From UBA2334 sp049653005 (lineage in GTDB: Bacteria > Pseudomonadota > Gammaproteobacteria > Burkholderiales > Burkholderiaceae_C): DNA of 64,000 nt. How positions within the stretch are numbered: the stretch's first letter is position 1; each line of letters opens with the position of its first letter. The translations under genes and the position numbers were made by a program. The stretch lies in the NCBI GenBank assembly GCA_049653005.1, contig JBASFL010000129.1, positions 7,185 to 71,184 on the forward strand, read 5' to 3'. The notes below the pieces were generated by a model that made no database searches, was not told the origin of the DNA, and saw nothing but the letters and a program-made list of their open reading frames with translations. Below are positions 16,298 to 24,616 of the stretch, piece by piece.

Positions 16298-17341
16298 TCA
16301 ATCAAATTTCACGCGGGGGTCAACCCACACGTAGCACAGGTCGCTGATGAGCTTGGTCAGCAGCCCAATGAGCGTGAAAAAGTACAGCGTGCCCAGCACC
16401 ACGGGGTAGTCGCGGCGGATGACGGCCTCGTAACTCAGCAGGCCCAGCCCATCCAGCGAAAACAGGGTTTCAATCAGCAGCGAGCCGGCAAAAAATGCCC
16501 CGATGAAGGCCGAAGGAAAGCCGGTGATGATGGGCAGCAGCGCGTTGCGAAACACATGGCCGTACAGCACTTGCCGCTCGCTCAGGCCTTTGGCCCGGGC
16601 GGTCAGCACGTATTGCTTGCGAATTTCTTCCAGAAACGCGTTTTTGGTCAGCATGGCCGTCACGGCAAAACTGCCCAGCACCATGGCGGTGACCGGCAAG
16701 CAGATGTGCCACAAATAGTCCACCACCTTGGCGCCCCAGCTCAGCTCTTCCCAATTGGACGAGGTCAACCCGCGCAGCGGAAACCACTGCAGCTGCCCGC
16801 CAAACACCACCAGCAGCGCCACGCCCAGCACAAAGCCCGGGATGGCGTAGCCCGCCAGCACCAGCAGGGTGGTGACCAGGTCAAACCGCGACCCTGCCCG
16901 CACCGCCTTGGCCACGCCCAGAGGCACGGCCACGCCGTAGCTGATGACAAACGTCCACAGCCCCAGGCTGATGGAAACGGGCAGTTTTTCAACCATCAGC
17001 TGCCACACGTCTTTGTTTTGAAAAAAGCTGCGCCCCAGATCAAACCGGGCGAATTGGCCCAGCATTTGCACAAAGCGCTCGGTGGGTGGTTTGTCAAAGC
17101 CGTACAGGGCCTTGATTTGTTCCAGCTTTTTGGGGTCAACGCCCTGCCCGCCCCGGTAACCCAGGCCGCCGCCTTCAGCACCGCCGCTGCCACCACTTGG
17201 CGAAGCGCTTGCCTTGGCCTCGGCCAAATACTGCTCCACCGGGCCACCCGGCACAAACTGGATCACCACAAAGGTGAGCAGCAACACGCCCAGCAGCGTG
17301 GGCACCATCAACAACAGGCGTTTGAGGATGTAGCTCAGCAT
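16298..17341 (-). CDS. yejB: Peptide ABC transporter permease (YejB type)
   Basis: A 347-residue permease of the DppB/OppB class with six membrane segments. The N-terminus MLSYILKRLLLMVPTLLGVL is typical, and a Gly/Ser-rich loop at about 45-65 is followed by LEQIKALYGFDKPPTERF, a feature of the YejB subgroup. The family-typical end YVWVDPRVKFD is present. The 68-base gap to the upstream binding-protein gene contains a dispersed repeat. Confidence 0.9.
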   Translation of the reverse strand: MLSYILKRLLLMVPTLLGVLLLTFVVIQFVPGGPVEQYLAEAKASASPSGGSGGAEGGGLGYRGGQGVDPKKLEQIKALYGFDKPPTERFVQMLGQFARFDLGRSFFQNKDVWQLMVEKLPVSISLGLWTFVISYGVAVPLGVAKAVRAGSRFDLVTTLLVLAGYAIPGFVLGVALLVVFGGQLQWFPLRGLTSSNWEELSWGAKVVDYLWHICLPVTAMVLGSFAVTAMLTKNAFLEEIRKQYVLTARAKGLSERQVLYGHVFRNALLPIITGFPSAFIGAFFAGSLLIETLFSLDGLGLLSYEAVIRRDYPVVLGTLYFFTLIGLLTKLISDLCYVWVDPRVKFD

Positions 17342-17362
17342 GTGTGGAAATCACCAGAAAAA

Positions 17363-17389
17363 TAGCAAACTTGTCTTGCCAATAAAGCG
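17363..17389 (+). repeat. Dispersed repeat core, copy 4, between yejA and yejB types
   Basis: TAGC, 17 bases, AAAGCG, then CCAGAAGCCA and T-rich sequence. It occupies most of the otherwise featureless 68-base gap. It lies inside a probable operon, so it does not appear to be an obligatory terminator. Confidence 0.85.
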
Positions 17390-17409
17390 CCAGAAGCCAT
17401 TTTGACCAT

Positions 17410-19206
17410 TTATTTGGTCCACCAAGTGTCCAACGCCCATGCCTCAGCGCCCTGGGTGTAGGGTGGCATGGTGTCGGGCTTGGCCAAGCGCTGGGCGCTG
17501 TAGGCCAGGCGGTGGGTGCCAGCGGTCCATTGGGGAATGAGCACGTGGCTGTGGGTGATGACGCGCTCCAGCGCACGGCAAGCGGGCAGCAGCTCGGCCT
17601 TGGACTTGGCGGCTGTCATGGCGGTGATGAGTGCATCAACAGCCGGGCTCTTCACGCCTGCAAAGTTGCCCGAGTCTTCGGTGTCTGCCGCCTTGCTGCC
17701 AAACAGGTCGGCGTATTCCTGCCCGGGGTTGTGCGTGCCGCCAAACGCCATGCTGGTGATGTCAAAGTCGAACTTTTGCAGCCGCTGCTGGTACAGCGCA
17801 AAGTCCACCGGACGGAATTTGAGGGTGATGCCCAGCTTTTCCAAATTGCGAATCCAGGGCGTCACCACGCGGGCGCCGCTTTCGTTGCTGTCCAGGTACT
17901 CCAGTTCCAGCGCCTGGCCGGTGGCGTTGCGCAAAGCCCCGTCCTTGTAAACCCAGCCCGCATCGGCCAGCAGTTGCTTGGCTTTCAGCAAATTGCCTCG
18001 CAGGCTGCTGTCGCCATCGGTGCGGGGCGGCGTGGCCATGGGGCCAAACACGGCATCGGGCACCTGGCCGCGCCAGCGGTTCAACAGGGCCAGTTCGTCT
18101 GCGCTGGGAAGGTCTGTGGCCTGGCAGTCGGTGTTGCCAAACAGGCCGTTCACGCGCTGGTAGGCGTTGTAGAACATCTGGCGGTTCATCCACTCGTAGT
18201 CCATGGCCAGACCCAGGGCCTGGCGCACGCGCACGTCTTTCAGCACCTCGCGCCGGGTGTTGAGCACGTAGCTTTGAAAGCCCGAGGGCAGGCGGTGCTT
18301 CAGCTCCAGCTTCACCAGCTCGCCGCTGTCAAACTTTTTGCCGGTGACGCGGCGGGCCCAATCGCCCGCTGAAAAAAAACGCATCAAATCGAACTCGCCG
18401 GCCTTCAGCGCCTCCAGCCGGGCGGTGTTGTCTTTGTAAATTTTGACGGTGATGCGGTCGAAATTGGCGCTGCCTTTGCGGACGGCCAAGTCTTTGGCCC
18501 AGTAATTGGGGTTGCGCACGTAGGTGATGTCTTTGCCAAACCGCACCGGGCCAATTTTGTAAGGGCCGCTGCCAATGGGCTCGTCCATCACCACCTCGTT
18601 GAACGGTTTGCCTGCGCCCCACTGGTGGCTGAACACCGGCAGCCCACCCACGGTCAGCGGCAACTCGCGGTTGGGCTTTTTGAAGCGGTAGCGCACGGTG
18701 CGCTCGTCCAGCACATCCAGCCCGGCCACGTCTTCCAGCGCGGTTTTGTAGGCGGGCGACGTGTGGGGACCCATCAGCGTGTCGTAGCTGTGCTTCACGT
18801 CTTTGGACAGCACGGGGGCACCGTTGTGGAATTGGGCCTGGGGCCGCAGGCGAAAGGTAGCGCTCAGGCCATCGGGGGCCACGGCCACGTCTTCGGCCAG
18901 CAAGCCGTAGCCCGCAGCGGTTTCGTCCAGCGAGCCGGTCAGCAGGGTGTCAAACACCAGGCCCGACAGGTAGGCCGGCGCGTTGCCTTTGATGGTGAAA
19001 GGGTTGTATTTGTCAAAGGTGGACGTGCGCAGGTTGCTGACCAGGCGCATCTCGCCGCCCTTGGGGGCCTGCGGGTTGACGTAATCGAAGTGGGTGAAAC
19101 CGGGCGGGTACTTCAGCTCGCCCCACAAGGCATAACCGTGTGCAGCCCACGCGGGCAGACTGAAAGAGCCAAGCAAAAACGAGAAAAAAACCGGCAAAAG
19201 ACGCAT
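17410..19206 (-). CDS. yejA: Extracellular solute-binding protein, family 5 (YejA type)
   Basis: A 598-residue periplasmic binding protein for the peptide ABC importer. A signal peptide is clear: a hydrophobic core after MRLLPVF and a cleavage site after AWA. The body shows SBP family 5 features such as GFTHFDYVNPQAPKGG near the N-terminus, GSGPYKIGPVRFGKDITYVR and the ending close to PYTQGAEAWALDTWW. YejA-type proteins are longer than DppA and transport oligopeptides; in enterobacteria they are linked to uptake of antimicrobial peptides such as microcin C. The substrate here is inferred from family only. First gene of the importer operon. Confidence 0.9.
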   Translation of the reverse strand: MRLLPVFFSFLLGSFSLPAWAAHGYALWGELKYPPGFTHFDYVNPQAPKGGEMRLVSNLRTSTFDKYNPFTIKGNAPAYLSGLVFDTLLTGSLDETAAGYGLLAEDVAVAPDGLSATFRLRPQAQFHNGAPVLSKDVKHSYDTLMGPHTSPAYKTALEDVAGLDVLDERTVRYRFKKPNRELPLTVGGLPVFSHQWGAGKPFNEVVMDEPIGSGPYKIGPVRFGKDITYVRNPNYWAKDLAVRKGSANFDRITVKIYKDNTARLEALKAGEFDLMRFFSAGDWARRVTGKKFDSGELVKLELKHRLPSGFQSYVLNTRREVLKDVRVRQALGLAMDYEWMNRQMFYNAYQRVNGLFGNTDCQATDLPSADELALLNRWRGQVPDAVFGPMATPPRTDGDSSLRGNLLKAKQLLADAGWVYKDGALRNATGQALELEYLDSNESGARVVTPWIRNLEKLGITLKFRPVDFALYQQRLQKFDFDITSMAFGGTHNPGQEYADLFGSKAADTEDSGNFAGVKSPAVDALITAMTAAKSKAELLPACRALERVITHSHVLIPQWTAGTHRLAYSAQRLAKPDTMPPYTQGAEAWALDTWWTK

Positions 19207-19285
19207 GCGACAATTCTGCCCACTTTCAGTCGGGCTTCTTTGCGGGCCCGGTCATCAACCCCACACACCACGATTTGAAAACACC

Positions 19286-20080
19286 ATGGGTTTCCTGACT
19301 GGCAAAAAACTGCTCATCACCGGCGTCATCTCCAACCGCTCCATTGCCTACGGCGTGGCCAAAGCCTGCCACCAGCAAGGTGCCGAACTGGCGTTCAGCT
19401 ACGTGGGCGAGCGCTTCAAAGACCGCATCACCGAGTTCGCCGCCGAATTCGACTCCAAGCTGATTTTCGATTGCGACGTGGGCAGCGACGAACAGATCGA
19501 CCAGCTGTTCAAAGACCTGTCGGTCACCTGGCCCACCTTCGACGGCTTTGTGCACAGCATCGGTTTTGCCCCACGCGAAGCGATTGCAGGCGAATTCCTT
19601 GACGGCCTGAGCCGCGAAGCCTTCCGCATTGCGCATGACATCAGCGCCTACAGCTTCCCCGCCATGGCCAAGGCCGCCCTGCCCTACCTGAACGACAAGG
19701 CCGCCCTGCTGACCATGACCTACCTGGGCGCGGTGCGCACCATTCCCCACTACAACACCATGGGCCTGGCCAAAGCCAGCCTGGAAGCGTCGGTGCGTTA
19801 CCTGGCCGAAAACCTGGGGCCCCGCGGCCTGCGGGTGAACGGCATCAGCGCCGGCCCCATCAAAACGCTGGCGGCCAGTGGCATCAAAGACTTCGGCAAA
19901 CTGCTGGCCATGGGCGCCGCTGCCGCCCCCCTGCGCCGCAACGTGACCATCGAAGACGTGGGCAACGTGGCCGCCTTCTTGCTGAGCGACCTGGCCGCTG
20001 GCGTGACCGCTGAAATCACCTATGTCGACGGCGGCTTCAACGCCACCGCCGGTGTCAGCAAAGACAGCGCGGGCGTTTGA
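19286..20080 (+). CDS. fabI: Enoyl-[acyl-carrier-protein] reductase (NADH) FabI
   Basis: FabI reduces the enoyl-ACP double bond in each cycle of fatty acid elongation and is the triclosan target. The 264-residue short-chain dehydrogenase has the FabI-type cofactor motif GVISNRSIAYGVAKAC, the catalytic Tyr-x6-Lys in YNTMGLAK, and GLRVNGISAGPIKTLAASGI. ATG 19286 gives MGFLTGKKLLITGV, the normal start. It is divergent from the yejA-type gene (79 bases between start codons) and stands alone; a dispersed repeat follows its stop. Confidence 0.96.
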   Translation: MGFLTGKKLLITGVISNRSIAYGVAKACHQQGAELAFSYVGERFKDRITEFAAEFDSKLIFDCDVGSDEQIDQLFKDLSVTWPTFDGFVHSIGFAPREAIAGEFLDGLSREAFRIAHDISAYSFPAMAKAALPYLNDKAALLTMTYLGAVRTIPHYNTMGLAKASLEASVRYLAENLGPRGLRVNGISAGPIKTLAASGIKDFGKLLAMGAAAAPLRRNVTIEDVGNVAAFLLSDLAAGVTAEITYVDGGFNATAGVSKDSAGV

Positions 20081-20104
20081 TTTTTAAGCTTTTTCAGGCT
20101 CTAC

Positions 20105-20131
20105 CGCTTGCCGGTATTGCAAAGTAAGCTA
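20105..20131 (-). repeat. Dispersed repeat core, copy 5, between fabI and ligase genes
   Basis: On the minus strand TAGC, 17 bases including CAATACC, CAAGCG, then GTAGAGCCTG, an A-run and AAGCTT. With flanks it fills almost the entire 83-base gap between fabI and the ligase gene. Confidence 0.88.
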
Positions 20132-20163
20132 CAAATTTAAACAACCACTCACCAGCCAAAACC

Positions 20164-21024
20164 ATGCAACGCCGTGTGTTTTTGGCTGCGCTTTTGGCCC
20201 AAGCGGGCGGGTGTTGGGCCACGGCGGGCACCCCACCAAAAACCGACCCGGAGCGGCCCGCGCTCATGCTGGCCAACGTGTATTCGCCCCGCACACCGCT
20301 GGCCGATTACTGGGTGAGCGAAAAATACGACGGTGTGCGCGGTTTCTGGAACGGTGAACGCTTGCTGACCCGGGGCGGCGAACCCATCCACGCACCTACC
20401 TGGTTCACCGCCGGTTGGCCTGTCACGCCGATGGACGGCGAGTTGTGGGCGGGCCGGGGCCGGTTTGGCCAGACGGTGTCCACCGTGAGGCAACAAACCC
20501 CCGACGACACCGCATGGCGTGCGGTGCGTTTCATGGTGTTTGACCTGCCCGGTCACGCTGGCGTGTTCACCGAACGCATTTCCGCCTACCAAGCCTTGGT
20601 GGCGACGCTGAACCAGCCGTGGGTGCAAGCCGTGCCCCAGTGGCGTGTGGCCACCCACAGCGCTTTGCAGCAGCAGTTGGCCAAAACGGTGAAAGCCGGT
20701 GGCGAAGGCCTGATGCTGCACCGCGCCGACGCCCCGTACCGGGGTGTGCGCTCAGACGACCTGCTGAAAGTGAAAACCCACGACGATGCCGAAGCCCGGG
20801 TGGTGGCCCACCTGCCGGGTCAGGGCAAACACGCGGGTCGCTTGGGCGCATTGCTGGTGGAAACACCCGAAGGCATCCGATTCAAGCTGGGCACAGGCTT
20901 CAGCGATGCACAACGCGCCTCACCCCCGCCCGTGGGCACACACGTTACTTACCGCTACCGGGGGCTGAACGACAGCGGTGTGCCCCGGTTTGCCAGTTTT
21001 TTGCGGGTGCGGGCTGGCGACTGA
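20164..21024 (+). CDS. ATP-dependent DNA ligase with signal peptide (LigE type)
   Basis: A 286-residue minimal ATP-dependent DNA ligase. Motif I is KYDGVRG with the adenylated lysine, followed by motif III-like VRFMVFDLPGH, motif IV EGLMLHRADAPY and motif V LLKVKTHDD, then a short OB domain ending TYRYRGLNDSGVPRFASFLRVR. The N-terminus (MQRRVFLAALLAQAGGCWATAG) looks like a signal peptide, as in LigE/LigB-type enzymes thought to act in the periplasm, possibly on incoming DNA. It is the only ligase in the window and is not the replicative NAD-dependent enzyme. No competence genes are adjacent. Confidence 0.9.
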   Translation: MQRRVFLAALLAQAGGCWATAGTPPKTDPERPALMLANVYSPRTPLADYWVSEKYDGVRGFWNGERLLTRGGEPIHAPTWFTAGWPVTPMDGELWAGRGRFGQTVSTVRQQTPDDTAWRAVRFMVFDLPGHAGVFTERISAYQALVATLNQPWVQAVPQWRVATHSALQQQLAKTVKAGGEGLMLHRADAPYRGVRSDDLLKVKTHDDAEARVVAHLPGQGKHAGRLGALLVETPEGIRFKLGTGFSDAQRASPPPVGTHVTYRYRGLNDSGVPRFASFLRVRAGD

Positions 21025-21051
21025 GCGCCAGCCAGTTGACCCAAGAGGCGG

Positions 21052-23325
21052 TCACCCCTGCTTCACGCAATCGGCGAAATAGGTTTTTCGGCCGTCTTCG
21101 CCCACCGCTTCCACCAAACCGTGGATGTCGGTTTCAAAACCCGGGCATTGGGCGTTGAACTCGCGCGAAAACTTCAAATAGTCCACCACCTTTTTGTTGA
21201 ACACCTCACCGGGCACCAGCAGTGGAATGCCGGGCGGGTATGGCGTGACCATGCCCACCGACACCCGGCCTTCCAAGTGGTCGATGTCCACGCGCTCGGT
21301 TTTGCGCAACGCGATGTGGGCGTAGGCATCGCTGGGCTTCATGGCGGGCACCAGGTCGCTCAGGTACACCTCGGTGGTCAGGCGGGCGATGTCAAATTTG
21401 GCATACAGCTGGTGGATGTGTTGGCACAAATCGGCCAGGCCCATTTTTTCGTAGCGCGGGTGCTTCTGCACGAACTCGGGCAACACACGCCACATGGGCT
21501 GGTTTTTGGCGTAGTCGTCTTTGAACTGCTGCAACGCGGTCAACATGCTGTTCCAACGGCCCTTGGTGATGCCGATGGTGAACATGATGAAGAAACTGTA
21601 CAGGCCGGTTTTTTCCACCACCACACCGTGCTCGGCCAAAAACTTGGTGACGATGGAGGCGGGAATGCCGGTTTTGGCGAACTTGCCGTTCAAATCCAGG
21701 CCTGGCGTGACGATGGTGGACTTGATCGGGTCCAGCATGTTGAAGCCACTGGCCAATTTGCCAAACCCGTGCCAGTTGGCCTTGGCGCTCTTGGCTTCGC
21801 CCTTGATGATCCAGTCAGCGGCCTTGCCAATGCCCTCGTCGGCCAGGTGGTCAGGCCCCCAGACCTTGAACCACCAGTCATCACCGTACTCTTCGTCCAC
21901 CTTGCGCATGGCCCGGCGGAAATCCAGTGCCTCGGCAATGCTTTCCTCCACCAAAGCGGTGCCGCCGGGCGGCTCCATCATGGCGGCCGCCACGTCGCAG
22001 CTGGCAATGATGCTGTACTGCGGGCTGGTGCTGGTGTGCATCAGGTACGCCTCGTTGAACAGGTGCTTGTCCAGCTTCACGGTTTGCGAGTCTTGTACCA
22101 ACACATGGCTGGCCTGGCTGATGCCCGCCAACAACTTGTGAATGGACTGCGTGCTGTACACCACCGCTTCTTTGGGGCGCGGCCGGTTCTTGCCCATGGC
22201 GTGGTACGTGCCGTAAAAGGGGTGGAAGGCCGCGTGGGGCAACCAGGCTTCATCGAAGTGGATGTTTTCCACGTAGCCGTCCAGCATGCCTTTGATGGTT
22301 TCGGTGTTGTACAACACACCGTCATACGTGCTTTGTGTCAGCGTCAGGATGCGGGGTTTGACCTTTTTTGCATCCACCCCTTTGAGCAAAGGGTTGGCCT
22401 TGATCTTGGCCTGGATGGTGGCCGGTTCGAATTCGCTTTGCGGGATCGGGCCGATGATGCCGAAATGGTTGCGCGTGGGCTTCAAAAACACGGGAATGGC
22501 CCCGGTCATGATGATGGCGTGCAGGTTGCTTTTGTGACAGTTGCGGTCCACCACCACGATATCGCCGGGGGCAACTGTGTGGTGCCACACCATCTTGTTG
22601 GACGTGGACGTGCCGTTGGTCACGAAGAAGCAATGGTCGGCATTGAAAATGCGCGCCGCGTTGCGTTCTGACGCCCCAATGGCGCCGTTGTGGTCAAGCA
22701 ACTGCCCCAGTTCTTCCACCGCATTGCACACGTCGGCGCGCAACATGTTTTCACCGTAAAACTGGTGGTACATCTGGCCCACGGGGCTCTTCAAAAATGC
22801 CACGCCGCCCGAGTGACCGGGACAGTGCCAGCTGTAGGAACCGTCTTCGGCGTAGTCCAGCAGCGCCTTGAAAAACGGCGGTTGCACGCTTTCCAGGTAA
22901 CCCTTCGCTTCGCGAATGATGTGGCGCGCCACGAATTCGGGCGTGTCTTCAAACATGTGAATGAAGCCGTGCAGTTCGCGCAAGATGTCGTTGGGAATGT
23001 GGCGGCTGGTTTTGGTTTCGCCGTACACATAAATGGGCACATCGCGGTTTTTGCGACGCACCTCTTCAATGAAATGGCGCAGGTTCAGCACCGCAGGGTC
23101 CAAGTCGGGGCCAGGGGTGAATTCCTCGTCGTCAATCGACAGAATGAATGCACTGGCACGGCTTTGCTGCTGCGCAAACTGGCTCAAATCGCCGTAGCTG
23201 GTCACGCCCAGCACCTCAAAGCCCTCTGACTCGATGGCCTGCGCCAAGGCACGAATGCCCAATCCCGAGGTGTTCTCAGAGCGGTAGTCTTCGTCGATGA
23301 TGACGATGGGAAAGCGAAATTTCAT
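21052..23325 (-). CDS. Arginine/lysine/ornithine decarboxylase, PLP-dependent
   Basis: A 757-residue decarboxylase of fold type I, with an N-terminal receiver-like wing domain (MKFRFPIVIIDEDYRSEN) as in the inducible enterobacterial enzymes. The PLP site is visible in GHSGGVAF, TNGTSTSNKMV, DRNCHKS and the Schiff-base lysine motif STQSIHKLLAG. The overall size and the SEFEPATIQ region resemble biodegradative arginine decarboxylase (AdiA, 755 residues), but lysine or ornithine cannot be excluded. No amino acid/polyamine antiporter is adjacent, so the gene is not part of an acid-resistance operon of the adiA-adiC type. It may serve polyamine synthesis. ATG 23325 matches the family start. Confidence 0.9.
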   Translation of the reverse strand: MKFRFPIVIIDEDYRSENTSGLGIRALAQAIESEGFEVLGVTSYGDLSQFAQQQSRASAFILSIDDEEFTPGPDLDPAVLNLRHFIEEVRRKNRDVPIYVYGETKTSRHIPNDILRELHGFIHMFEDTPEFVARHIIREAKGYLESVQPPFFKALLDYAEDGSYSWHCPGHSGGVAFLKSPVGQMYHQFYGENMLRADVCNAVEELGQLLDHNGAIGASERNAARIFNADHCFFVTNGTSTSNKMVWHHTVAPGDIVVVDRNCHKSNLHAIIMTGAIPVFLKPTRNHFGIIGPIPQSEFEPATIQAKIKANPLLKGVDAKKVKPRILTLTQSTYDGVLYNTETIKGMLDGYVENIHFDEAWLPHAAFHPFYGTYHAMGKNRPRPKEAVVYSTQSIHKLLAGISQASHVLVQDSQTVKLDKHLFNEAYLMHTSTSPQYSIIASCDVAAAMMEPPGGTALVEESIAEALDFRRAMRKVDEEYGDDWWFKVWGPDHLADEGIGKAADWIIKGEAKSAKANWHGFGKLASGFNMLDPIKSTIVTPGLDLNGKFAKTGIPASIVTKFLAEHGVVVEKTGLYSFFIMFTIGITKGRWNSMLTALQQFKDDYAKNQPMWRVLPEFVQKHPRYEKMGLADLCQHIHQLYAKFDIARLTTEVYLSDLVPAMKPSDAYAHIALRKTERVDIDHLEGRVSVGMVTPYPPGIPLLVPGEVFNKKVVDYLKFSREFNAQCPGFETDIHGLVEAVGEDGRKTYFADCVKQG

Positions 23326-23444
23326 GGCGCGGCCTGGTGGGCAGTGAAAGTGTGAAACCGGCTGGGCCAAGGGCCCAAAAAACAAGCGCGAAGTGTACGG
23401 AATTAATGTGTCACGTCAGGGCTGGAAACACGGCGAGCAAAAAC

Positions 23445-23479
23445 AAAAAAGCCCCGAAGCGCAAAGCTGTCGGGGCTTT
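23445..23479 (-). terminator. Terminator downstream of tRNA-Ser
   Basis: A GCCCCGA/TCGGGGC stem with flanking A and T runs. On the minus strand it is followed by six T, about 45 bases after the tRNA-Ser 3' end, and it separates the tRNA unit from the decarboxylase gene. Confidence 0.85.
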
Positions 23480-23524
23480 AAGGGTGTTGCTGTAGACCGT
23501 TGGAAGCGGGCAACAACACGTTAC

Positions 23525-23614
23525 TGGCGGAGCAGGCGGGATTCGAACCCGCGGTGGGGATTAACCCACACACGCTTTCCAGGCGTGCGACTTAAACCAC
23601 TCATCCACCGCTCC
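23525..23614 (-). tRNA. tRNA-Ser (anticodon GGA)
   Basis: A 90-base class II tRNA with encoded CCA. The acceptor stem pairs GGAGCGG with CTGCTCC, the discriminator base is G, the anticodon loop reads CTGGAAA with anticodon GGA (codons UCC/UCU), there is a long variable arm, and the T-arm contains GGTTCGAATCC. Confidence 0.97.
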
Positions 23615-23625
23615 GTGGCACAAAC

Positions 23626-23651
23626 AAAAGGCCTCAAAGAAGAGGCCTTTT
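23626..23651. terminator. Bidirectional hairpin between the two tRNA genes
   Basis: A perfect 10-bp stem AAAAGGCCTC / GAGGCCTTTT with a six-base loop. On the minus strand it terminates tRNA-Lys transcripts 27 bases after the CCA end, suggesting that the two tRNAs are separate units. Confidence 0.85.
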
Positions 23652-23677
23652 GCAGGATCTCTTAGATCCAAATTTGG

Positions 23678-23753
23678 TGGTGGGACGTGCGGGGGTCGAA
23701 CCCACGACAAACGGATTAAAAGTCCGCTGCTCTACCAACTGAGCTAACGTCCC
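23678..23753 (-). tRNA. tRNA-Lys (anticodon TTT)
   Basis: A 76-base tRNA with encoded CCA. The acceptor stem pairs GGGACGT with ACGTCCC, the discriminator base is A, the D-arm has GCTCAGTTGGTAGAGC, the anticodon loop is CTTTTAA with anticodon TTT, and the T-loop is GGTTCGACCCC. Confidence 0.97.
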
Positions 23754-23803
23754 ACTGATTGAATACTTGTTTAATGCATCCTACCAAGCCTCAAATTATA
23801 GCG

Positions 23804-24607
23804 TCATTTTTTTGACTCAGGCAAGTTCTTCAAAACTTTTTGCTTTGCCAGACTGTTCAGGAGGTGCCCCGCTGCGACCAGTCCAAACGTCGCGGTCACG
23901 GTCACCACGGAACCATGCCCGTGGCAATTCAAACTGCCGTCGTTTTCGGTGCCCACCTCACACTCGATCTGGGGTGAACTGACGGCCTCGCGGCTGAACA
24001 CACACGTCAAAGGAATGCGCCCCGCTTTGGCTGCGCCGTGGTGCTTGCGCAACCGGTAACGCACTTGGGCCAACAAGGGGTCGTGGGTGACGTCGGACAA
24101 CAAGCCGACCTCCACCGCCTGAGGCTGCGACTTTCCACCCGCCGCTCCAACGCTGACCAACAATGCGCCGGTTTCCAAAGCCCAAGCGGCCAGAGCCACC
24201 TTGGTTTTCATTTGATCGCAGGCGTCCACCACAGCGGGCAACACACGATCGGGGGTTTGGGTTTGCAACAAATCGGTCAGATTTTCGGGTGTCAGAAAAT
24301 CTTCGACCAGGGTGAACTGGCATTGGGGGTTGATGTCGCTCAACCGCTGGTGCAAAGCCGTGACTTTGGCCTGGCCCACCGTGGCGCCCAAGGCGTGCAA
24401 CTGTCGGTTGATGTTGGACTCGGACACGTTGTCCAGGTCAATCAAGGTGATGCGCCCCACGCCGGAGCGGGCCACGGCCTCTGCGGCCCATGAGCCGACA
24501 CCGCCCACCCCCACCACCACCACGTGGCTGTCAAAAATCGCCTGTGCCCCCGCGCTGCCATACAAACGGCGCAGGCCACCGAAGCGGCGTTCGAAATCAG
24601 CGGTCAA
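23804..24607 (-). CDS. tcdA: tRNA threonylcarbamoyladenosine dehydratase TcdA
   Basis: TcdA (CsdL) is an E1-like enzyme that uses ATP to cyclise t6A to ct6A at position 37 of ANN-decoding tRNAs. The 267-residue protein starts with the family-typical MTADFERRFGGLRRLYGSAG, followed by the nucleotide-binding VVVVGVGGVGSWAAEAVARS and DLDNVSESNINRQ. Later segments such as CDQMKTKVALAAWAL and VFSREAV fit the family. In E. coli it works with the CsdA-CsdE sulfur relay, which is not seen here. It ends about 50 bases from tRNA-Lys and is followed upstream on the same strand by a YeeE/YedE gene. Confidence 0.94.
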   Translation of the reverse strand: MTADFERRFGGLRRLYGSAGAQAIFDSHVVVVGVGGVGSWAAEAVARSGVGRITLIDLDNVSESNINRQLHALGATVGQAKVTALHQRLSDINPQCQFTLVEDFLTPENLTDLLQTQTPDRVLPAVVDACDQMKTKVALAAWALETGALLVSVGAAGGKSQPQAVEVGLLSDVTHDPLLAQVRYRLRKHHGAAKAGRIPLTCVFSREAVSSPQIECEVGTENDGSLNCHGHGSVVTVTATFGLVAAGHLLNSLAKQKVLKNLPESKK

Positions 24608-24616
24608 ACGGCCCCC

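Noticed and set aside
18266..18300. TAGC followed 17 bases later by AGGCGG inside the yejA-type gene
   Set aside because: The right motif does not match and the composition is that of normal coding sequence.
21052..23325. Acid-resistance decarboxylase system
   Set aside because: The decarboxylase has the right family, but there is no antiporter or regulator next to it.
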